DNA of 20,722 nucleotides from an uncultured Treponema sp. (GTDB taxonomy: Bacteria > Spirochaetota > Spirochaetia > Treponematales > Treponemataceae): NCBI GenBank assembly GCA_905372235.1, contig CAJPOF010000043.1:1-20722 (forward strand), in the 5' to 3' direction. Each line of letters starts with the position of its first letter. Positions within the stretch are counted from its first letter, which is position 1. A program made the translations under genes and the position numbers. The notes under the pieces were generated by a model, which worked only from the letters and a program-made list of their open reading frames with translations, did no database searches and was not told where the DNA came from. Positions 8,627-15,638 of the stretch are shown here, piece by piece.

Positions 8627-9169
8627 TCACGGCTTCTGCCTTTGCGATGTCTCTGCTATCAGCTTGAGAAAGAGGTTTCCGCAGACTTCGGCATCGTCCA
8701 AAGCTCTGTGGGCGCGTTCTTGGCTTATCCCAAGAAGTTTTGCAAGTTCGGTTTGCTTGTAGCTTTTAAGTTCGGGGAACGCCCAGCGTGAAAACTGAAG
8801 CGTGTCTATCACTCTGTTTTTTATAGGCGAAAAATTTTTCCGCTCGCATTCTGCTTTCAAAAACCTAAGATCGAACTGCACGTTATGCCCGACGATTATG
8901 CTGTCTTCAAGAAAAAGAATCAATTCGCCGAGGATTTCTTCTATCGAGGGCTTTCCCATTACCATGCTGTCCGTGATTCCGGTTATTTCAGTGACTCTAT
9001 AGGGAATCTCCTCGCCCGGATCTACAAGGGTCCAAAATTTTTTGATTATTCCGTTTTTATCGAACTTCACAGCTCCGACTTCAATGATTCTGCAGTTTTC
9101 TGAGTTGAGACCTGTCGTTTCAGTGTCCAAGGCGACGAATGTTCCGCCTTGAGATATAAGGCGGAACAT
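8627..9169 (-). CDS. DnaQ-like 3'-5' exonuclease (DEDDh)
   Basis: Stand-alone exonuclease of the DNA polymerase III epsilon superfamily. From the ATG at 9169 it is 180 residues, with Exo I LDTETTG, Exo II VGHNVQFDLRF and Exo III HRALDDAEV, so all DEDDh catalytic residues are present. It has no BRCT, GIY-YIG or polymerase part; it could be the epsilon proofreading subunit or a general nuclease. Start choice: ATG 9169 is preceded by GAAGGA (about 9180-9185) after the mutase stop. An in-frame ATG at 9208 would add MKLENKFLKDYRR and overlap the mutase gene, but has no good Shine-Dalgarno. The ATG at 9169 lies within one arm of a perfect 17-bp inverted repeat, so initiation may be hindered by mRNA folding. 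Probably co-transcribed with the mutase. Confidence 0.88.
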   Translation of the reverse strand: MFRLISQGGTFVALDTETTGLNSENCRIIEVGAVKFDKNGIIKKFWTLVDPGEEIPYRVTEITGITDSMVMGKPSIEEILGELILFLEDSIIVGHNVQFDLRFLKAECERKNFSPIKNRVIDTLQFSRWAFPELKSYKQTELAKLLGISQERAHRALDDAEVCGNLFLKLIAETSQRQKP

Positions 9170-9174
9170 TCGTC
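9134..9174 (-). repeat. Perfect 17-bp inverted repeat over the exonuclease start
   Basis: GACGAATGTTCCGCCTT at 9134-9150 is the exact reverse complement of 9158-9174, with a 7-base spacer at 9151-9157. On the minus-strand transcript it would form a stable hairpin starting right after the GAAGGA ribosome site and containing the likely ATG (9167-9169). No T-run follows on either strand, so it is not a standard terminator. It lies 17 bases after the mutase stop codon. Confidence 0.85.
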
Positions 9175-9191
9175 TGTAGTCCTTCAGGAAT

Positions 9192-10979
9192 TTATTTTCC
9201 AGCTTCATCAAGAAGCCTGTTAATGTCGTTTTCTATGGAATCGCATAGAATGGCGGCTTCCTTCTTTGCGTTTTCAAGATCCGAATCAGACTTTCCTCCG
9301 CCGACTTCAGTCCTTGAGTTTATGTAGAACTTGATTTTAGGCTCTGTTCCAGAAGGTCGAGCGGATACTACAGTTCCGTCCTCAAGGAAGAACTGGAGTA
9401 CATTGCTTTTCGGGAATGTGACTTTTTCCTTGATTTCAGGTTTGCACGGATCGAATGATTCCGATGTCTGAATGTCCCTGATTTTAATGACCTTCTTTCC
9501 GGCGATGCTCTTCAGACCTTCCTTTCTGAGTTTCGCCATTATTCCGTTCATTATTTGCACTCCCTCCATTCCGGGGAAGTTCTTTGATATTGCCCTGTCT
9601 TCGAAGTAGCCGTACTCCTTGTACATATCGTCGAGGTGTTCAAGAAGGCTTTTTCCGCAGGATCTCCAGTACATCGTCATTTCGGCGCACATTGCGGCTG
9701 CCGAAACTCCGTCCTTGTCCATGATTTCCTTTTCGATTTTATAGCCGTAGGATTCCTCGAATCCGAACACGTATTCGCCTTCGTTTTTAGCCTCTCTTTC
9801 CTTTTCGACGGCAGCAATCCACTTAAAGCCTGTAAGACATTCGCAGAGTTCCACTCCGTATTTTTTGCATATGAAATCTGCGAAAGGCGAGGTTACAATG
9901 GAACGGACGCAGTATGCGCCGGGATTAAGTTTTCCTTGCTCTTTCCTTGAGATAAAGACGTATTCCATGAGAAGCGCTCCCATCTGGTTTCCCGAAAGGA
10001 GAATGAAATTTCCATCCTTGTCCGGAAATGCCGTTCCGAATCTGTCGGAATCTGGGTCTGTCGCCATAACGCAGTCGGCTTTTTCCTTTGCGCCAAGGCT
10101 GAGCGCCATTTTCATCGCAGGCTTTTCCTCTGGGTTAGGCTTATCCACAGTGGGGAATGTGCCGTCCGGCTCTCTTTGTTCGGGAACGGTTTTTACTGTA
10201 AGCCCAAGGTCTCCAAGGACTTTTTCTACGTGCATTGCTCCTGTGCCATGAAGCGGTGTGTAGACCACAGACACGTTCTTTGCGTATTCTTTTATGAGGT
10301 TCGGACGGAAAAGCTGCCTTTTGCACATAGCCCAATAAAGCTCGTCGATTTCTTTGTCGATAAGAACAAGTTTTCCGCTCTTTACGGCTTCGTCCATCGA
10401 TATTGTGTTCACAGTCTTTACTTTGTTCACCTCTTCGATGATGAGCGCATCGTGCGGTTCTGAAACCTGAGCGCCGTCGTTCCAGTAAGCCTTGTATCCG
10501 TTGTAGATTTTCGGGTTATGAGACGCTGTAACAACAACTCCAGTGTCAGAGCCGAAATGTCGTATCGCAAATGAAAGTTCCGGGGTGGGGCGAAGACCTG
10601 TAAAAAGGTATGCCTTTATTCCGTTTGCTGCAAAAATAAGGGCTGTCGCCTTTGCAAAAACATCGGAGTTCAGTCGGCTGTCGTAAGCTACCACCGCGCT
10701 GAGTTTTCCGTCTTTTGCCTTTTCAGGATTCGCTTTTATTACATAGTTTGCAAGTCCCTGTGTGGCAAGGTTTATTTCGAGGGTGTTCATGCGGTTTGTT
10801 CCGCCGCCCATTATTCCTCTAAGTCCGCCCGTTCCGAATTCCAAAGTGCGATAGAAACGGTCTTCCAGTTCCTTCATGTCTTCTTTCAAGACCAGTTCCT
10901 CGACTTCCTTTCTGAATCTTTCGTCTTTTTCCGCAAGAATGTAATCTTTTGCTCTTTTTAGGATTTCCGCCTTGTCCAT
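9192..10979 (-). CDS. Phospho-sugar mutase (phosphoglucomutase/phosphomannomutase family)
   Basis: 595-residue alpha-D-phosphohexomutase, interconverting hexose-1- and hexose-6-phosphate through a phosphoserine enzyme; it links glycolysis to sugar-nucleotide and glycan synthesis. Visible motifs: FGTGGLRGIMGGG near the N-terminus, the catalytic loop TASHNP with Ser153, the Mg-binding loop DPDSDRFG (from 308), the sugar-specificity loop GFEESYGY (from 406) and the phosphate-binding loop RPSGTEP (from 541). The length and sugar loop fit the PgcA-type phosphoglucomutase branch rather than short ManB/GlmM, but substrate choice is inferred. The start ATG has GGGAG six bases upstream. It is followed by the exonuclease gene, probably on the same transcript. 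Confidence 0.93.
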   Translation of the reverse strand: MDKAEILKRAKDYILAEKDERFRKEVEELVLKEDMKELEDRFYRTLEFGTGGLRGIMGGGTNRMNTLEINLATQGLANYVIKANPEKAKDGKLSAVVAYDSRLNSDVFAKATALIFAANGIKAYLFTGLRPTPELSFAIRHFGSDTGVVVTASHNPKIYNGYKAYWNDGAQVSEPHDALIIEEVNKVKTVNTISMDEAVKSGKLVLIDKEIDELYWAMCKRQLFRPNLIKEYAKNVSVVYTPLHGTGAMHVEKVLGDLGLTVKTVPEQREPDGTFPTVDKPNPEEKPAMKMALSLGAKEKADCVMATDPDSDRFGTAFPDKDGNFILLSGNQMGALLMEYVFISRKEQGKLNPGAYCVRSIVTSPFADFICKKYGVELCECLTGFKWIAAVEKEREAKNEGEYVFGFEESYGYKIEKEIMDKDGVSAAAMCAEMTMYWRSCGKSLLEHLDDMYKEYGYFEDRAISKNFPGMEGVQIMNGIMAKLRKEGLKSIAGKKVIKIRDIQTSESFDPCKPEIKEKVTFPKSNVLQFFLEDGTVVSARPSGTEPKIKFYINSRTEVGGGKSDSDLENAKKEAAILCDSIENDINRLLDEAGK

Positions 10980-11023
10980 TTTATACTCCCTTGAGCCACA
11001 GTGTAAAAACGCCGCAACTTCTA

Positions 11024-11054
11024 ATTATATCGCTGAATCGCAGGGAAAATTATA
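11024..11054 (-). promoter_or_regulatory. Candidate promoter elements for the mutase gene
   Basis: Two TATAAT hexamers occur on the minus strand, at plus coordinates 11024-11029 and 11049-11054, within the A/T-rich gap before the mutase. Neither has a convincing TTGACA-like partner at 16-18 bases, so which one is used is unclear. Confidence 0.35.
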
Positions 11055-11087
11055 CAGGATTTAGAGTATTTAATAAAGTTTGAACGT

Positions 11088-11120
11088 AAAAAAAATCTGA
11101 ACCCTGAAAAATCTACAGGT
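11088..11120 (-). terminator. Weak candidate terminator after the FNT-family gene
   Basis: On the minus strand ACCTG at the stop codon can pair with CAGG nine bases later, and eight consecutive T follow (plus 11088-11095). The stem is short and the T-run is offset by several bases, so this is weak. Confidence 0.3.
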
Positions 11121-11802
11121 CTTTTTTATCCTTGGAAAAATTCCGGGTAAGAAGCGGAACAGTCATTCCGCCTGCGGCGTTCCCAAGCACAACCACCAGT
11201 ACCACCAAAGCGTTATGGATTGTGAATGCGGACGAAAATCCGTTTGCGACTCCGTTGTAAAAACTGTTGGCGATGGAATGGTCGAATCCTGCCATAATGA
11301 AGGCAGGTATATAGATGAACACGCCTATTTTGCTTCCCTGTTTCCATGAATCGACTGAAAGGAACATCAAGATTCCGCAGAAAATTCCTGATAAAAAGAG
11401 GCGGAGAAGAGGGGCTGAAAGTTTCGCTTCGTATATTTTTTTTGTAACGTCCACGATTGAAGGAAATGTGTAGGCAAAAAGAATCCCCAAAAGATATGTC
11501 GTAAGTAAATTGAAAAAAAGGATAAGGGCGACAAGTCCGTAGTATTTTGCATCTTTAAGTCTTAGGGCGATGTAGCCGACTTTTCCGGTGTAAAGGTTGA
11601 ATCCGAATTGGCAGATTGTGTAAAGTCCGGCTGCAAAAAGGACAGAACCAAGCCATTTATATCCAAGGGAAATGCACGAAAGATATGCACAGCAGCCTAT
11701 GCTTATCATCACGCCTGAAAGTATCGAAAGTTTTATATTCTTTATCATGGAAATGATTTTAATGCAATAATGTTTACTCTTCAAGATAACGGAGCCGTTC
11801 AT
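11113..11802 (-). CDS. Formate/nitrite transporter (FNT) family channel, short form
   Basis: 229-residue hydrophobic protein with about six membrane segments. Family hallmarks include LGSVLFAAGLYTICQFGFNLYTGKVGY (about 52-78, matching the first FNT re-entrant region, usually ELFTGN-like), and MAGFDHSIANSFYNGV (compare GFEHxxANM) containing the conserved pore histidine, followed by LGNAAGGMTVPLL. FNT channels pass formate, nitrite, hydrosulfide or lactate; the substrate is not predictable here. It is shorter than common members (about 260-280). The start is uncertain: ATG 11802 has only a weak GAAG upstream, and ATG 11748 (residue 19) has no Shine-Dalgarno but sits nearer the first membrane helix. 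Divergent from thrS. Confidence 0.75.
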   Translation of the reverse strand: MNGSVILKSKHYCIKIISMIKNIKLSILSGVMISIGCCAYLSCISLGYKWLGSVLFAAGLYTICQFGFNLYTGKVGYIALRLKDAKYYGLVALILFFNLLTTYLLGILFAYTFPSIVDVTKKIYEAKLSAPLLRLFLSGIFCGILMFLSVDSWKQGSKIGVFIYIPAFIMAGFDHSIANSFYNGVANGFSSAFTIHNALVVLVVVLGNAAGGMTVPLLTRNFSKDKKDL

Positions 11803-11914
11803 AAAGCTTCAGATTTCTGACCCTTTCCTTGATTTTTATCCTGGCATTTTAAAATAAATCCTTTTTGCGTATGAAGAATAACCGCTTACCGGATTCCTGT
11901 TTCCTTTTGTAAAA

Positions 11915-11943
11915 TTGACACTTGTATTGGAGAACACTATAAT
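11915..11943 (+). promoter_or_regulatory. Consensus sigma-70 promoter of thrS
   Basis: TTGACA at 11915-11920 and TATAAT at 11938-11943 with a 17-base spacer: a perfect consensus. Transcription would begin near 11950, which excludes the in-frame TTG at 11915 as a translation start and supports ATG 11993, giving a leader of about 43 bases. Confidence 0.9.
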
Positions 11944-11992
11944 TGACCAAATATTTCCATATAAAGTCGATGAAAAATCAAGAGGTGTGAAA

Positions 11993-13744
11993 ATGGCTTG
12001 TGAAAAATTACAGAAAATACGCCACTCCTGCGCTCACGTAATGGCGGAGGCTATAAGAAATCTGTTTCCCGGAACAAAGATAGCCATAGGACCTGCGATC
12101 GACAACGGATTCTACTACGATTTTGACTTTCCCGAAGGCACAAAATTTACGGAAGACGATTTCGGCTCTGTCGAAAAAGAAATGCGGAAAATTATTCTTG
12201 GAAACCACGATTTTGTGCTCTCCGAGGTTACACGGGATGAAGCTCTAAAGATTTTTTCGGATGAGCCGTACAAGGTGGAACTCATAAAAGCCTTCCCTGA
12301 AAATGAGACCATAACCACATACAGACAGAATACTTTTTTGGATCTTTGCAGAGGTCCGCACGTGGAAAACACAAGGGAAATCAACGCACAGGCGTTCAAG
12401 CTTGCAAAGATTGCCGGTGCGTACTGGAAAGGGGACTCAAGCCGCCCTATGCTTACAAGGGTGTATGCTTACTGCTTTGAAAAGCCCAACGAACTTAAAG
12501 AGTACATTTCAATGCTGGCGGAGGCGGAAAAACGCGACCATCGGAAACTTGGAGTTGAGATGGATCTGTTCCATCTTGATCCTGAAAATCCGGGGCAAAT
12601 ATTCTGGCATCCGAACGGCTGGACAATATACACTGTCATCCAGGATTACATGAGAGTGCAGGTACGACGGGACGGTTACATGGAGATAAGCACGCCTTCG
12701 GTGATGCCAAGGTCATTGTGGGAAAAATCGGGACACTGGGGGCATTACCAGAAAAATATGTTCATCACCGAATCCGAAAAACGCATTTTTGCCATAAAAC
12801 CGATGAACTGTCCGGGTGCGCTGGAGGTCTTTAAAAGCCGTCTTCGTTCATACAAGGACCTTCCAATACGCCTTTCAGAGTTCGGCCACGACGTAAGGAA
12901 CGAACCTTCCGGTACTCTTCACGGTATAATGCGTGTGCGAGGATTTGTGCAGGACGACGCACATATAATCTGCACGGAAGACCAGGTGGCTTCTGAAGTT
13001 GCAAGGTTCTGCAAACTTCTAAAAAATGTTTACCATGATTTTGGCTTTGACAGCCTTGTGGTAAAATTTTCTACCATGCCGGAAGACCATGTTGGCGACA
13101 TAGAGACCTGGCAGCGTGCGGAAAAGGCGTTGGCTGATGCCTGTAACGAGGCGGGACTTGAATATGAGGTTCAGCCGGGCGAAGGCGCATTCTATGGTCC
13201 TAAACTTGAGTTCAAACTTTACGATTGCCTGGGAAGGGAATGGCAGTGCGGCACCATACAGGCGGATTTCCAGCTTCCTTCGGCGGAAAGACTTGATGCC
13301 ACGTACATAGGTTCGGACAACCTGAAACATCACCCTGTTATGCTTCACAGGGCAATACTGGGCTCAATGGAGCGGTTTCTAGGAATCTTGATAGAGAATT
13401 TTGCCGGAAGTTTTCCCGCATGGCTTTCGTTCGAGCAGGCGGCGATAATTCCTGTCTCTAATTCCTTTGACGATTATGCAAGAGAGGTGAACGATGCCCT
13501 TCTCAAAGCCGACATAAGATCCAACGCATATTTAAGCGACGACAACATGAGGCAAAAAATCAAGGTTGTAACAAAGGAACACAAAACCCCTTACATACTT
13601 ATTCTCGGCGAAAATGAAAAAAGGGACGGAACGGTAACCGTGCGCTTCAGGCAATCAAGCGGACTTGAACAAAGAACCATGAAAATCGAAGAGTTCACGG
13701 CATACGTTAAAGACAAGGTTGACACGCACTCAATCGAGATATAA
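11993..13744 (+). CDS. thrS: Threonyl-tRNA synthetase lacking the TGS domain
   Basis: Charges tRNA-Thr; class II synthetase. From ATG 11993 (AGAGGTG at 11981-11987) it has 583 residues. The editing domain, which removes mischarged serine, is intact: HSCAH with H11 and H15, and DLCRGPH with C119 and H123. The catalytic zinc ligands are C273 (in MNCPG), H324 (in DDAH) and H452 (in MLHRAILG). Motif 2 is RVRGFVQDDAH and motif 3 HRAILGSMERFLGILIENFAG. A C-terminal anticodon-binding domain follows. Compared with the E. coli enzyme (642 residues; C334, H385, H511), every site is shifted by about 60, which means the N-terminal TGS domain is absent. Such TGS-less enzymes are known in spirochaetes. It is alone behind its own consensus promoter. 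Confidence 0.96.
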   Translation: MACEKLQKIRHSCAHVMAEAIRNLFPGTKIAIGPAIDNGFYYDFDFPEGTKFTEDDFGSVEKEMRKIILGNHDFVLSEVTRDEALKIFSDEPYKVELIKAFPENETITTYRQNTFLDLCRGPHVENTREINAQAFKLAKIAGAYWKGDSSRPMLTRVYAYCFEKPNELKEYISMLAEAEKRDHRKLGVEMDLFHLDPENPGQIFWHPNGWTIYTVIQDYMRVQVRRDGYMEISTPSVMPRSLWEKSGHWGHYQKNMFITESEKRIFAIKPMNCPGALEVFKSRLRSYKDLPIRLSEFGHDVRNEPSGTLHGIMRVRGFVQDDAHIICTEDQVASEVARFCKLLKNVYHDFGFDSLVVKFSTMPEDHVGDIETWQRAEKALADACNEAGLEYEVQPGEGAFYGPKLEFKLYDCLGREWQCGTIQADFQLPSAERLDATYIGSDNLKHHPVMLHRAILGSMERFLGILIENFAGSFPAWLSFEQAAIIPVSNSFDDYAREVNDALLKADIRSNAYLSDDNMRQKIKVVTKEHKTPYILILGENEKRDGTVTVRFRQSSGLEQRTMKIEEFTAYVKDKVDTHSIEI

Positions 13745-13786
13745 ACGGCTTGAAGCAGAATCGCAGTTTGGGATATATAGGAAATT

Positions 13787-13993
13787 ATGGACGATTCGGA
13801 ATATTATTCAACCATGAGAAGCCAGTATTCCCATCTACCGCAGGGACTTATAAAGGGTGGTGCGGTAAAAAAAATCCGTGAAACTGCTTCTGTACGGGCT
13901 TCAAGGCAAGGAAAAGATGATTTTGAAATGTTGAACGAAAAGGCTAAAAATTCATTTTTCCCGGAACATTCGGAACTTTCAGACAACAGTTGA
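13787..13993 (+). CDS. Small hypothetical protein (68 aa)
   Basis: Charged, soluble 68-residue reading frame beginning MDDSEYYSTM, with AGGA at 13779-13782 four bases before ATG. It lies 42 bases after thrS and is followed by a good intrinsic terminator (14080-14100), which supports a transcribed gene here. No membrane segment, signal or family motif is seen. The middle contains a basic stretch (KKIRETASVRASRQGK). It may be co-transcribed with thrS. The weaker point is that an opposite-strand frame of similar length exists, so coding status rests on the ribosome site and position. Confidence 0.5.
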   Translation: MDDSEYYSTMRSQYSHLPQGLIKGGAVKKIRETASVRASRQGKDDFEMLNEKAKNSFFPEHSELSDNS

Positions 13994-14079
13994 TTTTTAC
14001 GAAATTACTGATTTTCCTTTGTACTTTTTTCCATATCCGACCAATACGGATAACTTGTAAATAATGATGCAGGTTTCTT

Positions 14080-14100
14080 TGCGCTGAAGCGCAGTTTTTT
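14080..14100 (+). terminator. Intrinsic terminator after thrS and the small gene
   Basis: TGCGC (14080-14084) and GCGCA (14089-14093) flank a TGAA tetraloop and are followed by six T (14095-14100). The T-run abuts the -35 box of the tmRNA promoter. Confidence 0.7.
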
Positions 14101-14101
14101 G

Positions 14102-14130
14102 TTGACGGATTTTTGTGCCTCTGCTATATT
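14102..14130 (+). promoter_or_regulatory. Promoter of ssrA
   Basis: TTGACG at 14102-14107 and TATATT at 14125-14130 with a 17-base spacer. The start would be near 14137, about 13 bases before the mature tmRNA 5' end, in keeping with RNase P processing. Confidence 0.8.
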
Positions 14131-14149
14131 GTCTTCGGTGAAAACTTTC

Positions 14150-14525
14150 GGGGGTGCACCGGTTTCGACGGATGCGAGAAAGCATTTACTGCAAGTAGGT
14201 GTCAAGGCGCCTCAAGCTGAGAAAAACAATAACTGCAATCTTCGACAGAAAAGAAGAAGATAATTCTTCTGAAGAACAGTTTGCTCTTGCTGCGTAAGTA
14301 GCGAGCACGGAATCCATGCGGTGCTGTTCCTAACCTCATGGCATTCCGACGCCAACAGGGACTTGTCGCACGTTGCGTTCGACCGATGTGCGAGACATTC
14401 AGCCGGAATACGGAAAAGACGCTTGTCATGCTGCTACCTTTTCCCGACAAATACCTCGCATGACTAAACCTGTAGACGTATCTGGTTTACGCATTCGGAC
14501 GCGGGTTCAATTCCCGCCATCTCCA
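14150..14525 (+). ncRNA. ssrA: tmRNA (transfer-messenger RNA)
   Basis: Rescues stalled ribosomes and tags their products for proteolysis with SmpB. The 5' end GGGGGTG (14150-14156) pairs with CATCTCC (14518-14524) as a 7-bp tRNA-like acceptor stem with two G-U pairs; GGTTTCGACGG (14161-14171) is the typical 5' D-arm-like segment. The T arm is GCGGG TTCAATT CCCGC near the 3' end. The terminal A is followed by AAAA, so CCA is not encoded and must be added by the nucleotidyltransferase. The resume codon is most likely GCA at 14235 in AATAACTGCA, giving a tag that ends FALAA before TAA at 14295. The region between tag and tRNA-like end is of usual size for the pseudoknots. It has its own promoter and terminator. 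Confidence 0.95.
14235..14297 (+). other. tmRNA tag-peptide reading frame (20 codons + stop)
   Basis: Read from GCA 14235 the tag is AIFDRKEEDN followed by SSEEQFALAA, then TAA (14295-14297). The C-terminal ALAA is the typical protease-recognition end. Twenty residues is long compared with the usual 10-14. A 7-bp hairpin, AGAAGAA (14252-14258) with TTCTTCT (14264-14270), lies wholly inside the coding part. The resume position is inferred from similarity to other tmRNAs, not proven. Confidence 0.75.
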
Positions 14526-14558
14526 AAAAGCCGCCTTCATGCAGAAGGCGGCTTTTTT
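14525..14558 (+). terminator. Intrinsic terminator of ssrA
   Basis: GCCGCCTTC (14530-14538) pairs with GAAGGCGGC (14544-14552) around ATGCA. Flanking A and T tracts extend the stem, and six T close it (14553-14558). A strong canonical terminator. Confidence 0.93.
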
Positions 14559-14604
14559 ATAAAAGTTCTCTTATATTAATTTTTAATCTGAAATTAAATA
14601 TAAA

Positions 14605-14654
14605 GTAAAACAAAACAGCCCGATTCCAAATGTGATTAGGAAATCAGGCTGTTT
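14605..14654 (-). terminator. Terminator of the partner-switch operon (possibly bidirectional)
   Basis: Arms at 14613-14627 and 14639-14654 (AAACAGCC...GATT.CC with the matching reverse) form an imperfect stem. On the minus strand it is followed by GTTTTGTTTTAC. It sits 64 bases beyond the stop of the ATP-binding protein and faces the ssrA terminator. Confidence 0.65.
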
Positions 14655-14717
14655 GATGTTTTTCATGCGGGCTTTTCACAAAACAAAAAACTGTTTGTGC
14701 AACCAGCGGACGAAAAC

Positions 14718-15251
14718 TTAATGCTTTTGACCGTAGCGTTTAAGCATAGCCACAGCGTTTCGTTTTCCGTTGTAGACAAAGCCGCCGTTCCAGTATTCCA
14801 GTGCGGCGAACAGGGCGTTTCCTCCGTCCTGTGCGTCCGACTCGTTTGTCTTGAACGACACATAGTTTGAAAGTTTATCATAATCTTGGTTCTGCAGGCA
14901 CGAAAGTCTGTTCCTGTTGAATTCATTCCATTTTTCAAGATCCTTGAATCCTTCCCCTTCGTCCTGGACTATTACATGCGCATGGGTAGGGCTGAAAGAA
15001 TACCATACGGTAACTTTCTTGTTCACGTCGCAGTGGTTTCCGTGTTTTACTCCGTTTTTTATGACCTCGCTGATTTGCTGTTCAAGAAGGTTCAGCTCTT
15101 TAATCTCAGAAGGCGCCGATTGAACTATAAGCAAAGTGAAATAACGGATCTGTCTGAAGTCCGAAGGAAAATCTTTTCTTAGCATATTTGTCTTGTCAAA
15201 CAAAGGGTCGTTGTCGTCTGAACGCAATTCTTTAATCTCTGGCATTTCCAT
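14718..15251 (-). CDS. RsbW/SpoIIAB-like ATP-binding protein (GHKL anti-sigma type)
   Basis: 177 residues with a HATPase_c fold. The N box is EVIKNGVKHGN (62-72, key Asn66), the G1 box is QDEGEGF (96-102) and a G2-like segment DGGNALFAALEYWNGG is at 142-157. About 40 residues lie between G1 and G2, more than in compact RsbW. Such proteins are serine kinases and anti-sigma factors, or regulators of other partners; here it most likely phosphorylates or binds the STAS protein encoded just upstream. No sigma factor gene is in the window, so its second partner is unknown. The ATG has AGGAG (plus 15258-15262) six bases upstream. Last gene of the unit, before a terminator. Confidence 0.85.
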   Translation of the reverse strand: MEMPEIKELRSDDNDPLFDKTNMLRKDFPSDFRQIRYFTLLIVQSAPSEIKELNLLEQQISEVIKNGVKHGNHCDVNKKVTVWYSFSPTHAHVIVQDEGEGFKDLEKWNEFNRNRLSCLQNQDYDKLSNYVSFKTNESDAQDGGNALFAALEYWNGGFVYNGKRNAVAMLKRYGQKH

Positions 15252-15288
15252 AGTATACTCCTGATTTTTTAGTTTTTAAGAGATTGGA

Positions 15289-15627
15289 TTATTCGTTGAC
15301 CATCAGCAATGCTTCGTCAACACTGTTTGCAATCGGGAAATAGCCCATGAGCTTTGTAAGTTCGATTACCTTCTTTACTGAGCCATGGATATTCGAGAGC
15401 GACAGCTTCAGGTTCATCTTCTTTATCGTGGAACTGATATAAATCAATGCACCGATTCCGGAAGAGTCTATATAGTCCACCTGCTCAAGGTTGATGATAA
15501 AGATTTTGATGTTCTTCTCAATCATTTTCATAACCAATTCCTTGAGTTTGTAGGAATTATAGAGATCCATCTCTCCATTCACATCTATGATGTAAACTTC
15601 TCCATTCTTACGTATTTTAAGTTCCAT
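15289..15627 (-). CDS. STAS-domain anti-sigma factor antagonist
   Basis: 112-residue single STAS domain of SpoIIAA/RsbV type. The motif YIDSSGIGALIYI holds the phosphorylatable serine (Ser56 by alignment with SpoIIAA Ser58, DSSG). Unphosphorylated antagonist binds the ATP-binding switch protein; phosphorylated antagonist is reset by the SpoIIE-type phosphatase. All three genes are adjacent, in the order phosphatase, STAS, kinase-like. The ATG is preceded by AAGGAG seven bases upstream. It starts 11 bases after the phosphatase stop, so the two are probably translationally linked. Acts in the cytosol; the controlled output is not identified here. Confidence 0.92.
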   Translation of the reverse strand: MELKIRKNGEVYIIDVNGEMDLYNSYKLKELVMKMIEKNIKIFIINLEQVDYIDSSGIGALIYISSTIKKMNLKLSLSNIHGSVKKVIELTKLMGYFPIANSVDEALLMVNE

Positions 15628-15638
15628 AACGAAGCTCC

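Noticed and set aside
9134..9174. Inverted repeat as an intrinsic terminator of the mutase gene
   Set aside because: No T-run follows the stem on the minus strand, and the stem lies inside the next gene.
11915..11992. TTG 11915 as thrS start
   Set aside because: This TTG is part of a perfect -35 box, and transcription would begin downstream of it; ATG 11993 has a Shine-Dalgarno.
13965..13978. GGAACATTCG here matching part of the exonuclease palindrome
   Set aside because: Only about 10 bases match, with no palindrome partner; most likely chance.
14150..14525. tmRNA 3' end as an integration site for a mobile element
   Set aside because: No integrase, direct repeat of the tmRNA end, or foreign cargo follows; the next features are terminators and a regulatory operon.
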